NCBI GenBank assembly: GCA_037013495.1
Contig: CM072803.1
Location: 50,729,627 to 50,793,626 of the forward strand
DNA: 64,000 bases
Source: Hippophae tibetana
Lineage: Eukaryota > Streptophyta > Magnoliopsida > Rosales > Elaeagnaceae
Direction: 5' to 3'
The notes beneath the pieces were generated by a model, which was given only the letters and a program-made list of their open reading frames with translations, did not search any database and had not been told where the DNA came from. Made by a program: the position numbers and the translations under genes. Positions 23,522 to 37,196 of the stretch are shown in pieces (position 1 is the stretch's first letter; every line of letters starts with the position of its first letter).

Positions 23522-26500
23522 CGCATGATCTATGATCATTTTCTTTCCGTTGTAATTCCTAATTCCCTGCACAGGCAAATTCATGCAAATTATATTACCT
23601 CCATTCCAACTGGAAAAAGTTGATGGATAGAGGTTGTTTTAGACATCATTTGTAAACTTTTTGTTACCTAGCTAGAAAAATTGCTATTGTGGATGAACGT
23701 AATATGTAGCATCATATTTCAATAACTCTTCCTCTTAAAATGGGTTTGAAACCTAGATTTCTAGGGAGAAAGGGAAAACCAAAGGCAAATTAATTACGAT
23801 CTCCTCCAAAACAACCAAAATAACTTATAAACAAGTTAAGAATATTGATGTCAAAAATGAGTCGAAATCGAGAATTATTGATCTCTTATTTAGAATAATG
23901 AAGAAAATTTCAAATTTAAATAGTTTTGCATCATAAGACGTAATAATTTCACTTAAATATATCATAATTATTAGGAAATAAAATGCGTAGTATTTATTTC
24001 GCGAACTTTCTTTTATAATATAGATATGAGAAAATGATTATGTTTTATTTTCCCTATATTGCTTTTTCCCCATGATCTATGATCATTTTCTTTCCGTGGT
24101 AAATCCTAATTCCCCGCACAGGCAAATTCATGCAAATTATATTACCTCCCTTGCAAATGGAAAAAGTTGATGGATAGAGGTTGTTTTAGACATCATTTGT
24201 AAACTTCTTGTTACATAGCTAGAAAAATTGCTATTGTGGATGAGCGTAATATGTAGCATCATATTTCACTAACTCCTCCTCTTAAAATGGGTTTGAAACC
24301 TAGATTTCTAGGGAGAAAGGGACAACCAAAGGCAAATTAATTACGATCTCCTCCAAAACAACCAAAATAACTTATAAACAAGTTAAGAATATTGATGTCA
24401 AAAATGAGTCGAAATCGAGAATTATTGATCTCTTATTTAGAATAATGAAGAAAATTTCAAATTTAAATAGTTTTGCATCATAAGACGTAATAATTTCTCT
24501 TAAATATATCATAATTATTAGGAAATAAAACGCGTATTATTTATTTCGCGAACTTTCTTTTATAATATAGACATGAGAAAATGATTATGTTTTATTTTCC
24601 CCTTATTGATTTTTCCTCATGATCTATGATCATTTTCTTTTCTTTGTAAATCCTAATTCCCCGCACAGGAAAATTCATGCAAATTATATTACCTCCATTC
24701 CAAATGGAAAAAGTTGATGGATAGAGGTTGTTTTAGACATCATTTGTAAACTTCTTGTTACATAGCTAGAAAAATTGCTATTGTGGATGAGCGTAATATG
24801 TAGCATCATATTTCACTAACTCCTCCTCTTAAAATGGGTTTGAAACCTAGATTTCTAGGGAGAAAGGGACAACCAAAGGCAAATTAATTACGATCTCCTC
24901 CAAAACAACCAAAATAACTTATAAACAAGTTAAGAATATTGATGTCAAAAATGAGTCGAAATCGAGAATTATTGATCTCTTATTTAGAATAATGAACAAA
25001 ATTTCAAATTTAAATAGTTTTGCATCATAAGACGTAATAATTTCTCTTAAATATATCATAATTATTAGGAAATAAAACGCGTAGTATTTATTTCGCGAAC
25101 TTTCTTTTATAATATAGATATGAGAAAATGATTATGTTTTATTTTCCCCATATTGATTTTTCCCCATGATCTATGATCATTTTCTTTCCGTTGTAATTCC
25201 TAATTCCCCGCACAGGCAAATTCATGCAAATTATATTACCTCCATTCCAACTGGAAAAAGTTGATGGATAGAGGTTGTTTTAGACATCATTTGTAAACTT
25301 TTTGTTACCTAGCTAGAAAAATTGCTATTGTGGATGAACGTAATATGTAGCATCATATTTCAATAACTCTTCCTCTTAAAATGGGTTTGAAACCTAGATT
25401 TCTAGGGAGAAAGGGAAAACCAAAGGCAAATTAATTACGATCTCCTCCAAAACAACCAAAATAACTTATAAACAAGTTAAGAATATTGATGTCAAAAATG
25501 AGTCGAAATCGAGAATTATTGATCTCTTATTTAGAATAATGAAGAAAATTTCAAATTTAAATAGTTTTGCATCATAAGACGTAATAATTTCACTTAAATA
25601 TATCATAATTATTAGGAAATAAAATGCGTAGTATTTATTTCGCCAACTTTCTTTCATAATATAGACATGAGAAAATGATTATGTTTTATTTTCCCCTTAT
25701 TGATGTTTCCTCATGATCTATGATTATTTTCTTTTCTTTGTAAATCCTAATTCCCCGCACAGGCTATTTCATGCAAATTATATTACCTCCATTCCAAATG
25801 GAAAAAGTTGATGGATAGAGGTTGTTTTAGACATCATTTGTAAACTTCTTGTTACATAGCTAGAAAAATTGCTATTGTGGATGAGCGTAATATGTAGCAT
25901 CATATTTCACTAACTCCTCCTCTTAAAATGGGTTTGAAACCTAGATTTCTAGGGAGAAAGGGACAACCAAAGGCAAATTAATTACGATCTCCTCCAAAAC
26001 AACCAAAATAACTTATAAACAAGTTAAGAATATTGATGTCAAAAATGAGTCGAAATCGAGAATTATTGATCTCTTATTTAGAATAATGAAGAAAATTTCA
26101 AATTTAAATAGTTTTGCATCATAAGACGTAATAATTTCTCTTAAATATATCATAATTATTAGGAAATAAAACGCGTATTATTTATTTCACGAACTTTCTT
26201 TTATAATATAGACATGAGAAAATGATTATGTTTTATTTTCCCCATATTGATTTTTCCCCATGATCTATGATCATTTTCTTTCCGTTGTAATTCCTAATTC
26301 CCCGCAAAGGCAAATTCATGCAAATTATATTACCTCCATTCCAACTGGAAAAAGTTGATGGATAGAGGTTGTTTTAGACATCATTTGTAAACTTTTTGTT
26401 ACCTAGCTAGAAAAATTGCTATTGTGGATGAACGTAATATGTAGCATCATATTTCACTAACTCTTCCGGTTAAAATGGGTTTGAAACCTAGATTTCTAGG

Positions 26501-29154
26501 GAGAAAGGGACAACCAAAGGCAAATTCATTACGATGCCATCCAAAAAAACCACAATAACTAATAAATAAGTTAAGAATATTGATGTCAAAAATGAGTTTA
26601 AAATGCGAATTATTGATATCTTATTTAGAATAATGAACAAAATTTCAAATTTAAATAGTTTTGCATCATAAGACATAATAATTTCTCTTAAATATATCAT
26701 AATTAATAGGAAATAAAACGCGTATTATTTATTTCGCGAACTTTCTTTTATAATATAGACATGAGAAAATGATTATGTTTTATTTTCCCTATATTGCTTT
26801 TTCCCCATGATCTATGATCATTTTCTTTCCGTGGTAAATCCTAATTCCCCGCACAGGCAAATTCATGCAAATTATATTACCTCCCTTGCAAATGGAAAAA
26901 GTTGATGGATAGAGGTTGTTTTAGACATCATTTGTAAACTTCTTGTTACATAGCTAGAAAAATTGCTATTGTGGATGAGCGTAATATGTAGCATCATATT
27001 TCACTAACTCCTCCTCTTAAAATGGGTTTGAAACCTAGATTTCTAGGGAGAAAGGGACAACCAAAGGCAAATTAATTACGATCTCCTCCAAAACAACCAA
27101 AATAACTTATAAACAAGTTAAGAATGTTGATGTCAAAAATGAGTCGAAATCGAGAATTATTGATCTCTTATTTAGAATAATGAAGAAAATTTCAAATTTA
27201 AATAGTTTTGCATCATAAGACGTAATAATTTCTCTTAAATATATCATAATTATTAGGAAATAAAACGCGTATTATTTATTTCGCGAACTTTCTTTTATAA
27301 TATAGACATGAGAAAATGATTATGTTTTATTTTCCCCTTATTGATTTTTCCTCATGATCTATGATCATTTTCTTTCCTTTGGAAGTCCTAATTCCCCACA
27401 CAGGCAAATTCATGCATATTATATTACGTCCCTTCCAAATTGAAAAAGTTGATGGATAGAGGTTGTTTTAGACATCATTTGTAAACTTCTTGTTACATAG
27501 CTAGAAAAATTGCTATTTTGGATGAACGTAATATGTAGCATCATATTTCACTAACTCTTCCTCTTAAAATGGGTTTGAAACCTAGATTTCTAGGGAGAAA
27601 GGGAAAACCAAAGGCAAATTAATTACGATCTCCTCCAAAACAACCAAAATAACTTATAAATAAGTTAAGAATATTGATGTCAAAAATGAGTCGAAATCGA
27701 GAATTATTGATCTCTTATTTAGAATAATGAAGAAAATTTCAAATTTAAATAGTTTTGCATCATAAGACGTAATAATTTCTCTTAAATATATAATAATTAT
27801 TAGGAAATAAAACGCGTATTATTTATTTCACGAACTTTCTTTTATAATATAGACATGAGAAAATGATTATGTTTTATTTTCCCCTTATTGATTTTTCCTC
27901 ATGATCTATGATCATTTTCTTTTCTTTGTAAATCCTAATTCCCCGCACAGGCAAATTCATGCAAATTATATTACCTCCATTCCAAATGGAAAAAGTTGAT
28001 GGATAGAGGTTGTTTTAGACATCATTTGTAAACTTCTTGTTACATAGCTAGAAAAATTGCTATTGTGGATGAGCGTAATATGTAGCATCATATTTCACTA
28101 ACTCCTCCTCTTAAAATGGGTTTGAAACCTAGATTTCTAGGGAGAAAGGGACAACCAAAGGCAAATTAATTACGATCTCCTCCAAAACAACCAAAATAAC
28201 TTATAAACAAGTTAAGAATATTGATGTCAAAAATGAGTCGAAATCGAGAATTATTGATCTCTTATTTAGAATAATGAACAAAATTTCAAATTTAAATAGT
28301 TTTGCATCATAAGACGTAATAATTTCTCTTAAATATATCATAATTATTAGGAAATAAAACGCGTAGTATTTATTTCGCGAACTTTGTTTTATTATATAGA
28401 TATGAGAAAATGTTTATGTTTTATTTTCCCCATATTGATTTTTCCTCATGATCTATGATTATTTTCTTTCCTTTGTAAGTCCTAATTCCCCACACAGGCA
28501 AATTCATGCATATTATATTACGTCCCTTCCAAATTGAAAAAGTTGATGGATAGAGGTTGTTTTAGACATCATTTGTAAACTTCTTGTTACATAGCTAGAA
28601 AAATTGCTATTTTGGATGAACGTAATATGTAGCATCATATTTCACTAACTCTTCCTCTTAAAATGGGTTTGAAACCTAGATTTCTAGGGAGAAAGGGAGA
28701 ACCAAAGGCAAATTAATTACGATCTCCTCCAAAACAACCAAAATAACTTATAAATAAGTTAAGAATATTGATGTCAAAAATGAGTCGAAAATGAGAATTA
28801 TTGATCTCTTATTTAGAATAATGAACAAAATTTCAAATTTAAATAGTTTTGCATCATAAGACGTAATAATTTCTCTTAAATATATCATAATTATTAGGAA
28901 ATAAAACGCGTATTATTTATTTCGCGAACTTTCTTTTATAATATAGACATGAGAAAATGATTATGTTTTATTTTCCCCATATTGATTTTTCCTCATGATC
29001 TATGATCATTTTCTTTCCTTTGGAAGTCCTAATTCCCCACACAGGCAAATTCATGCATATTATATTACGTCCCTTCCAAATTGAAAAAGTTGATGGATAG
29101 AGGTTGTTTTAGACATCATTTGTAAACTTCTTGTTACATAGCTAGAAAAATTGC

Positions 29155-32100
29155 TATTTTGGATGAACGTAATATGTAGCATCATATTTCACTAACTCTT
29201 CCTCTTAAAATGGGTTTGAAACCTAGATTTCTAGGGAGAAAGGGACAACCAAAGGCAAATTAATTACGATCTCCTCCAAAACAACCAAAATAACTTATAA
29301 ACAAGTTAAGAATATTGATGTCAAAAATGAGTCGAAATCGAGAATTATTGATCTCTTATTTAGAATAATGAAGAAAATTTCAAATTTAAATAGTTTTGCA
29401 TCATAAGACGTAATAATTTCTCTTAAATATATCATAATTATTAGGAAATAAAACGCGTAGTATTTATTTCGCGAACTTTGTTTTATAATATAGATATGAG
29501 AAAATGATTATGTTTTATTTTCCCTATATTGCTTTTTCCCCATGATCTATGATCATTTTCTTTCCGTGGTAAATCCTAATTCCCCGCACAGGCAAATTCA
29601 TGCAAATTATATTACCTCCCTTGCAAATGGAAAAAGTTGATGGATAGAGGTTGTTTTAGACATCATTTGTAAACTTCTTGTTACATAGCTAGAAAAATTG
29701 CTATTGTGGATGAGCGTAATATGTAGCATCATATTTCACTAACTCCTCCTCTTAAAATGGGTTTGAAACCTAGATTTCTAGGGAGAAAGGGACAACCAAA
29801 GGCAAATTAATTACGATCTCCTCCAAAACAACCAAAATAACTTATAAACAAGTTAAGAATATTGATGTCAAAAATGAGTCGAAATCGAGAATTATTGATC
29901 TCTTATTTAGAATAATGAAGAAAATTTCAAATTTAAATAGTTTTGCATCATAAGACGTAATAATTTCTCTTAAATATATCATAATTATTAGGAAATAAAA
30001 CGCGTATTATTTATTTCACGAACTTTCTTTTATAATATAGACATGAGAAAATGATTATGTTTTATTTTCCCCATATTGATTTTTCCCCATGATCTATGAT
30101 CATTTTCTTTCCGTTGTAATTCCTAATTCCCCGCACAGGCAAATTCATGCAAATTATATTACCTCCATTCCAACTGGAAAAAGTTGATGGATAGAGGTTG
30201 TTTTAGACATCATTTGTAAACTTTTTGTTACCTAGCTAGAAAAATTGCTATTGTGGATGAACGTAATATGTAGCATCATATTTCAATAACTCTTCCTCTT
30301 AAAATGGGTTTGAAACCTAGATTTCTAGGGAGAAAGGGAAAACCAAAGGCAAATTAATTACGATCTCCTCCAAAACAACCAAAATAACTTATAAACAAGT
30401 TAAGAATATTGATGTCAAAAATGAGTCGAAATCGAGAATTATTGATCTCTTATTTAGAATAATGAAGAAAATTTCAAATTTAAATAGTTTTGCATCATAA
30501 GACGTAATAATTTCACTTAAATATATCATAATTATTAGGAAATAAAATGCGTAGTATTTATTTCGCCAACTTTCTTTCATAATATAGACATGAGAAAATG
30601 ATTATGTTTTATTTTCCCCTTATTGATGTTTCCTCATGATCTATGATTATTTTCTTTTCTTTGTAAATCCTAATTCCCCGCACAGGCTATTTCATGCAAA
30701 TTATATTACCTCCATTCCAAATGGAAAAAGTTGATGGATAGAGGTTGTTTTAGACATCATTTGTAAACTTCTTGTTACATAGCTAGAAAAATTGCTATTG
30801 TGGATGAGCGTAATATGTAGCATCATATTTCACTAACTCCTCCTCTTAAAATGGGTTTGAAACCTAGATTTCTAGGGAGAAAGGGACAACCAAAGGCAAA
30901 TTAATTACGATCTCCTCCAAAACAACCAAAATAACTTATAAACAAGTTAAGAATATTGATGTCAAAAATGAGTCGAAATCGAGAATTATTGATCTCTTAT
31001 TTAGAATAATGAAGAAAATTTCAAATTTAAATAGTTTTGCATCATAAGACGTAATAATTTCTCTTAAATATATCATAATTATTAGGAAATAAAACGCGTA
31101 GTATTTATTTCGCGAACTTTGTTTTATTATATAGATATGAGAAAATGTTTATGTTTTATTTTCCCCATATTGATTTTTCCTCATGATCTATGATTATTTT
31201 CTTTCCTTTGTAAGTCCTAATTCCCCACACAGGCAAATTCATGCATATTATATTACGTCCCTTCCAAATTGAAAAAGTTGATGGATAGAGGTTGTTTTAG
31301 ACATCATTTGTAAACTTCTTGTTACATAGCTAGAAAAATTGCTATTTTGGATGAACGTAATATGTAGCATCATATTTCACTAACTCTCCCTCTTAAAATG
31401 GGTTTGAAACCTAGATTTCTAGGGAGAAAGGGAGAACCAAAGGCAAATTAATTACGATCTCCTCCAAAACAACCAAAATAACTTATAAATAAGTTAAGAA
31501 TATTGATGTCAAAAATGAGTCGAAAATGAGAATTATTGATCTCTTATTTAGAATAATGAACAAAATTTCAAATTTAAATAGTTTTGCATCATAAGACGTA
31601 ATAATTTCTCTTAAATATATCATAATTATTAGGAAATAAAACGCGTAGTATTTATTTCGCGAACTTTGTTTTATAATATAGATATGAGAAAATGTTTATG
31701 TTTTATTTTCCCTATATTGCTTTTTCCCCATGATCTATGATCATTTTCTTTCCGTGGTAAATCCTAATTCCCCGCACAGGCAAATTCATGCAAATTATAT
31801 TACCTCCCTTGCAAATGGAAAAAGTTGATGGATAGAGGTTGTTTTAGACATCATTTGTAAACTTCTTGTTACATAGCTAGAAAAATTGCTATTGTGGATG
31901 AGCGTAATATGTAGCATCATATTTCACTAACTCCTCCTCTTAAAATGGGTTTGAAACCTAGATTTCTAGGGAGAAAGGGACAACCAAAGGCAAATTAATT
32001 ACGATCTCCTCCAAAACAACCAAAATAACTTATAAACAAGTTAAGAATATTGATGTCAAAAATGAGTCGAAATCGAGAATTATTGATCTCTTATTTAGAA

Positions 32101-32436
32101 TAATGAAGAAAATTTCAAATTTAAATAGTTTTGCATCATAAGACGTAATAATTTCTCTTAAATATATCATAATTATTAGGAAATAAAACGCGTATTATTT
32201 ATTTCACGAACTTTCTTTTATAATATAGACATGAGAAAATGATTATGTTTTATTTTCCCCATATTGATTTTTCCCCATGATCTATGATCATTTTCTTTCC
32301 GTTGTAATTCCTAATTCCCCGCAAAGGCAAATTCATGCAAATTATATTACCTCCATTCCAACTGGAAAAAGTTGATGGATAGAGGTTGTTTTAGACATCA
32401 TTTGTAAACTTTTTGTTACCTAGCTAGAAAAATTGC
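29155..32436 (+). repeat. Six-monomer duplication, copy 1 (3282 bp)
   Basis: Starts in the second half of a D-headed monomer and runs through C, B, A-variant, D and C, ending within a B monomer. The minus-strand 63-codon frame at 30389-30580 recurs at 33671-33862, an offset of exactly 3282 (6 x 547). Markers TTTCACGAAC near 30015 and CTCTCCCTCTT near 31384 recur at 33297 and 34666. Confidence 0.78.
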
Positions 32437-35400
32437 TATTTTGGATGAACGTAATATGTAGCATCATATTTCACTAACTCTTCCTCTTAAAATGGGTTTG
32501 AAACCTAGATTTCTAGGGAGAAAGGGACAACCAAAGGCAAATTAATTACGATCTCCTCCAAAACAACCAAAATAACTTATAAACAAGTTAAGAATATTGA
32601 TGTCAAAAATGAGTCGAAATCGAGAATTATTGATCTCTTATTTAGAATAATGAAGAAAATTTCAAATTTAAATAGTTTTGCATCATAAGACGTAATAATT
32701 TCTCTTAAATATATCATAATTATTAGGAAATAAAACGCGTAGTATTTATTTCGCGAACTTTGTTTTATAATATAGATATGAGAAAATGATTATGTTTTAT
32801 TTTCCCTATATTGCTTTTTCCCCATGATCTATGATCATTTTCTTTCCGTGGTAAATCCTAATTCCCCGCACAGGCAAATTCATGCAAATTATATTACCTC
32901 CCTTGCAAATGGAAAAAGTTGATGGATAGAGGTTGTTTTAGACATCATTTGTAAACTTCTTGTTACATAGCTAGAAAAATTGCTATTGTGGATGAGCGTA
33001 ATATGTAGCATCATATTTCACTAACTCCTCCTCTTAAAATGGGTTTGAAACCTAGATTTCTAGGGAGAAAGGGACAACCAAAGGCAAATTAATTACGATC
33101 TCCTCCAAAACAACCAAAATAACTTATAAACAAGTTAAGAATATTGATGTCAAAAATGAGTCGAAATCGAGAATTATTGATCTCTTATTTAGAATAATGA
33201 AGAAAATTTCAAATTTAAATAGTTTTGCATCATAAGACGTAATAATTTCTCTTAAATATATCATAATTATTAGGAAATAAAACGCGTATTATTTATTTCA
33301 CGAACTTTCTTTTATAATATAGACATGAGAAAATGATTATGTTTTATTTTCCCCATATTGATTTTTCCCCATGATCTATGATCATTTTCTTTCCGTTGTA
33401 ATTCCTAATTCCCCGCACAGGCAAATTCATGCAAATTATATTACCTCCATTCCAACTGGAAAAAGTTGATGGATAGAGGTTGTTTTAGACATCATTTGTA
33501 AACTTTTTGTTACCTAGCTAGAAAAATTGCTATTGTGGATGAACGTAATATGTAGCATCATATTTCAATAACTCTTCCTCTTAAAATGGGTTTGAAACCT
33601 AGATTTCTAGGGAGAAAGGGAAAACCAAAGGCAAATTAATTACGATCTCCTCCAAAACAACCAAAATAACTTATAAACAAGTTAAGAATATTGATGTCAA
33701 AAATGAGTCGAAATCGAGAATTATTGATCTCTTATTTAGAATAATGAAGAAAATTTCAAATTTAAATAGTTTTGCATCATAAGACGTAATAATTTCACTT
33801 AAATATATCATAATTATTAGGAAATAAAATGCGTAGTATTTATTTCGCCAACTTTCTTTCATAATATAGACATGAGAAAATGATTATGTTTTATTTTCCC
33901 CTTATTGATGTTTCCTCATGATCTATGATTATTTTCTTTTCTTTGTAAATCCTAATTCCCCGCACAGGCTATTTCATGCAAATTATATTACCTCCATTCC
34001 AAATGGAAAAAGTTGATGGATAGAGGTTGTTTTAGACATCATTTGTAAACTTCTTGTTACATAGCTAGAAAAATTGCTATTGTGGATGAGCGTAATATGT
34101 AGCATCATATTTCACTAACTCCTCCTCTTAAAATGGGTTTGAAACCTAGATTTCTAGGGAGAAAGGGACAACCAAAGGCAAATTAATTACGATCTCCTCC
34201 AAAACAACCAAAATAACTTATAAACAAGTTAAGAATATTGATGTCAAAAATGAGTCGAAATCGAGAATTATTGATCTCTTATTTAGAATAATGAAGAAAA
34301 TTTCAAATTTAAATAGTTTTGCATCATAAGACGTAATAATTTCTCTTAAATATATCATAATTATTAGGAAATAAAACGCGTAGTATTTATTTCGCGAACT
34401 TTGTTTTATTATATAGATATGAGAAAATGTTTATGTTTTATTTTCCCCATATTGATTTTTCCTCATGATCTATGATTATTTTCTTTCCTTTGTAAGTCCT
34501 AATTCCCCACACAGGCAAATTCATGCATATTATATTACGTCCCTTCCAAATTGAAAAAGTTGATGGATAGAGGTTGTTTTAGACATCATTTGTAAACTTC
34601 TTGTTACATAGCTAGAAAAATTGCTATTTTGGATGAACGTAATATGTAGCATCATATTTCACTAACTCTCCCTCTTAAAATGGGTTTGAAACCTAGATTT
34701 CTAGGGAGAAAGGGAGAACCAAAGGCAAATTAATTACGATCTCCTCCAAAACAACCAAAATAACTTATAAATAAGTTAAGAATATTGATGTCAAAAATGA
34801 GTCGAAAATGAGAATTATTGATCTCTTATTTAGAATAATGAACAAAATTTCAAATTTAAATAGTTTTGCATCATAAGACGTAATAATTTCTCTTAAATAT
34901 ATCATAATTATTAGGAAATAAAACGCGTAGTATTTATTTCGCGAACTTTGTTTTATAATATAGATATGAGAAAATGTTTATGTTTTATTTTCCCTATATT
35001 GCTTTTTCCCCATGATCTATGATCATTTTCTTTCCGTGGTAAATCCTAATTCCCCGCACAGGCAAATTCATGCAAATTATATTACCTCCCTTGCAAATGG
35101 AAAAAGTTGATGGATAGAGGTTGTTTTAGACATCATTTGTAAACTTCTTGTTACATAGCTAGAAAAATTGCTATTGTGGATGAGCGTAATATGTAGCATC
35201 ATATTTCACTAACTCCTCCTCTTAAAATGGGTTTGAAACCTAGATTTCTAGGGAGAAAGGGACAACCAAAGGCAAATTAATTACGATCTCCTCCAAAACA
35301 ACCAAAATAACTTATAAACAAGTTAAGAATATTGATGTCAAAAATGAGTCGAAATCGAGAATTATTGATCTCTTATTTAGAATAATGAAGAAAATTTCAA

Positions 35401-35490
35401 ATTTAAATAGTTTTGCATCATAAGACGTAATAATTTCTCTTAAATATATCATAATTATTAGGAAATAAAACGCGTATTATTTATTTCGCG
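32437..35490 (+). repeat. Six-monomer duplication, copy 2 (partial, ~3050 bp)
   Basis: Matches the previous block until about 35487, where copy 1 has TTTCACGAAC and a CCCCATATTG ending while this copy has TTTCGCGAAC and CCCCTTATTG. From there it returns to the A-B succession seen elsewhere in domain II. Confidence 0.75.
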
Positions 35491-36649
35491 AACTTTCTTT
35501 TATAATATAGACATGAGAAAATGATTATGTTTTATTTTCCCCTTATTGATTTTTCCTCATGATCTATGATCATTTTCTTTTCTTTGTAAATCCTAATTCC
35601 CCGCACAGGCAAATTCATGCAAATTATATTACCTCCATTCCAAATGGAAAAAGTTGATGGATAGAGGTTGTTTTAGACATCATTTGTAAACTTCTTGTTA
35701 CATAGCTAGAAAAATTGCTATTGTGGATGAGCGTAATATGTAGCATCATATTTCACTAACTCCTCCTCTTAAAATGGGTTTGAAACCTAGATTTCTAGGG
35801 AGAAAGGGACAACCAAAGGCAAATTAATTACGATCTCCTCCAAAACAACCAAAATAACTTATAAACAAGTTAAGAATATTGATGTCAAAAATGAGTCGAA
35901 ATCGAGAATTATTGATCTCTTATTTAGAATAATGAACAAAATTTCAAATTTAAATAGTTTTGCATCATAAGACGTAATAATTTCTCTTAAATATATCATA
36001 ATTATTAGGAAATAAAACGCGTAGTATTTATTTCGCGAACTTTCTTTTATAATATAGATATGAGAAAATGATTATGTTTTATTTTCCCCATATTGATTTT
36101 TCCCCATGATCTATGATCATTTTCTTTCCGTTGTAATTCCTAATTCCCCGCACAGGCAAATTCATGCAAATTATATTACCTCCATTCCAACTGGAAAAAG
36201 TTGATGGATAGAGGTTGTTTTAGACATCATTTGTAAACTTTTTGTTACCTAGCTAGAAAAATTGCTATTGTGGATGAACGTAATATGTAGCATCATATTT
36301 CAATAACTCTTCCTCTTAAAATGGGTTTGAAACCTAGATTTCTATGGAGAAAGGGAAAACCAAAGGCAAATTAATTACGATCTCCTCCAAAACAACCAAA
36401 ATAACTTATAAACAAGTTAAGAATATTGATGTCAAAAATGAGTCGAAATCGAGAATTATTGATCTCTTATTTAGAATAATGAAGAAAATTTCAAATTTAA
36501 ATATTTTTGCATCATAAGACGTAATAATTTCACTTAAATATATCATAATTATTAGGAAATAAAATGCGTAGTATTTATTTCGCCAACTTTCTTTCATAAT
36601 ATAGACATGAGAAAATGATTATGTTTTATTTTCCCCTTATTGATGTTTC

Positions 36650-37196
36650 CTCATGATCTATGATTATTTTCTTTCCTTTGTAAGTCTTAATTCCTAGCAT
36701 AGGCAAATTCATGCAAATTATATTACCACCCTTCCAAATGAAAAATGTTGATGGATAGAGGTTGTTTCAGACATCATTTGTAAACTTTTTGTTACCTAGC
36801 TAGAAAAATTGCTATTGTGGATGAGCGTAATATGTAGCATCATATTTCACTAACTCCTCCTCTTAAAATGGGTTTGAAACCTAGATTTCTAGGGAGAAAG
36901 GGACAACCAAAGGCAAATTAATTACGATCTCCTCCAAAACAACCAAAATAACTTATAAACAAGTTAAGAATATTGATGTCTAAAATGAGTCGAAAATGAG
37001 AATTATTGATCTCTTATTTAGAATAATGAACAAAATTTCAAATTTAAATAGTTTTGCATCATAAGACGTAATAATTTCTCTTAAATATATCATAATTATT
37101 AGGAAATAAAACGCGTAGTGTTTATTTCGCAAACTTTCTTTTATAATATAGATATGAGAAAATGATTATGTTTTATTTTCCCCATATTGATTTTTC
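36650..37196 (+). repeat. Outlier chimeric monomer
   Basis: This copy carries variants I see nowhere else in the window: TAAGTCTTAATTCCTAGC, TTACCACCCTTCC, AAATGAAAAATGTTG and TTGTTTCAGAC, all within about 36680-36775. It is flanked by normal class D-like sequence on the left, a B-like CTTTTTGTTACCTAGC, then an A-type second half with GTCTAAAATGAG. The pattern suggests a conversion tract from a diverged donor monomer outside this window. Confidence 0.7.
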
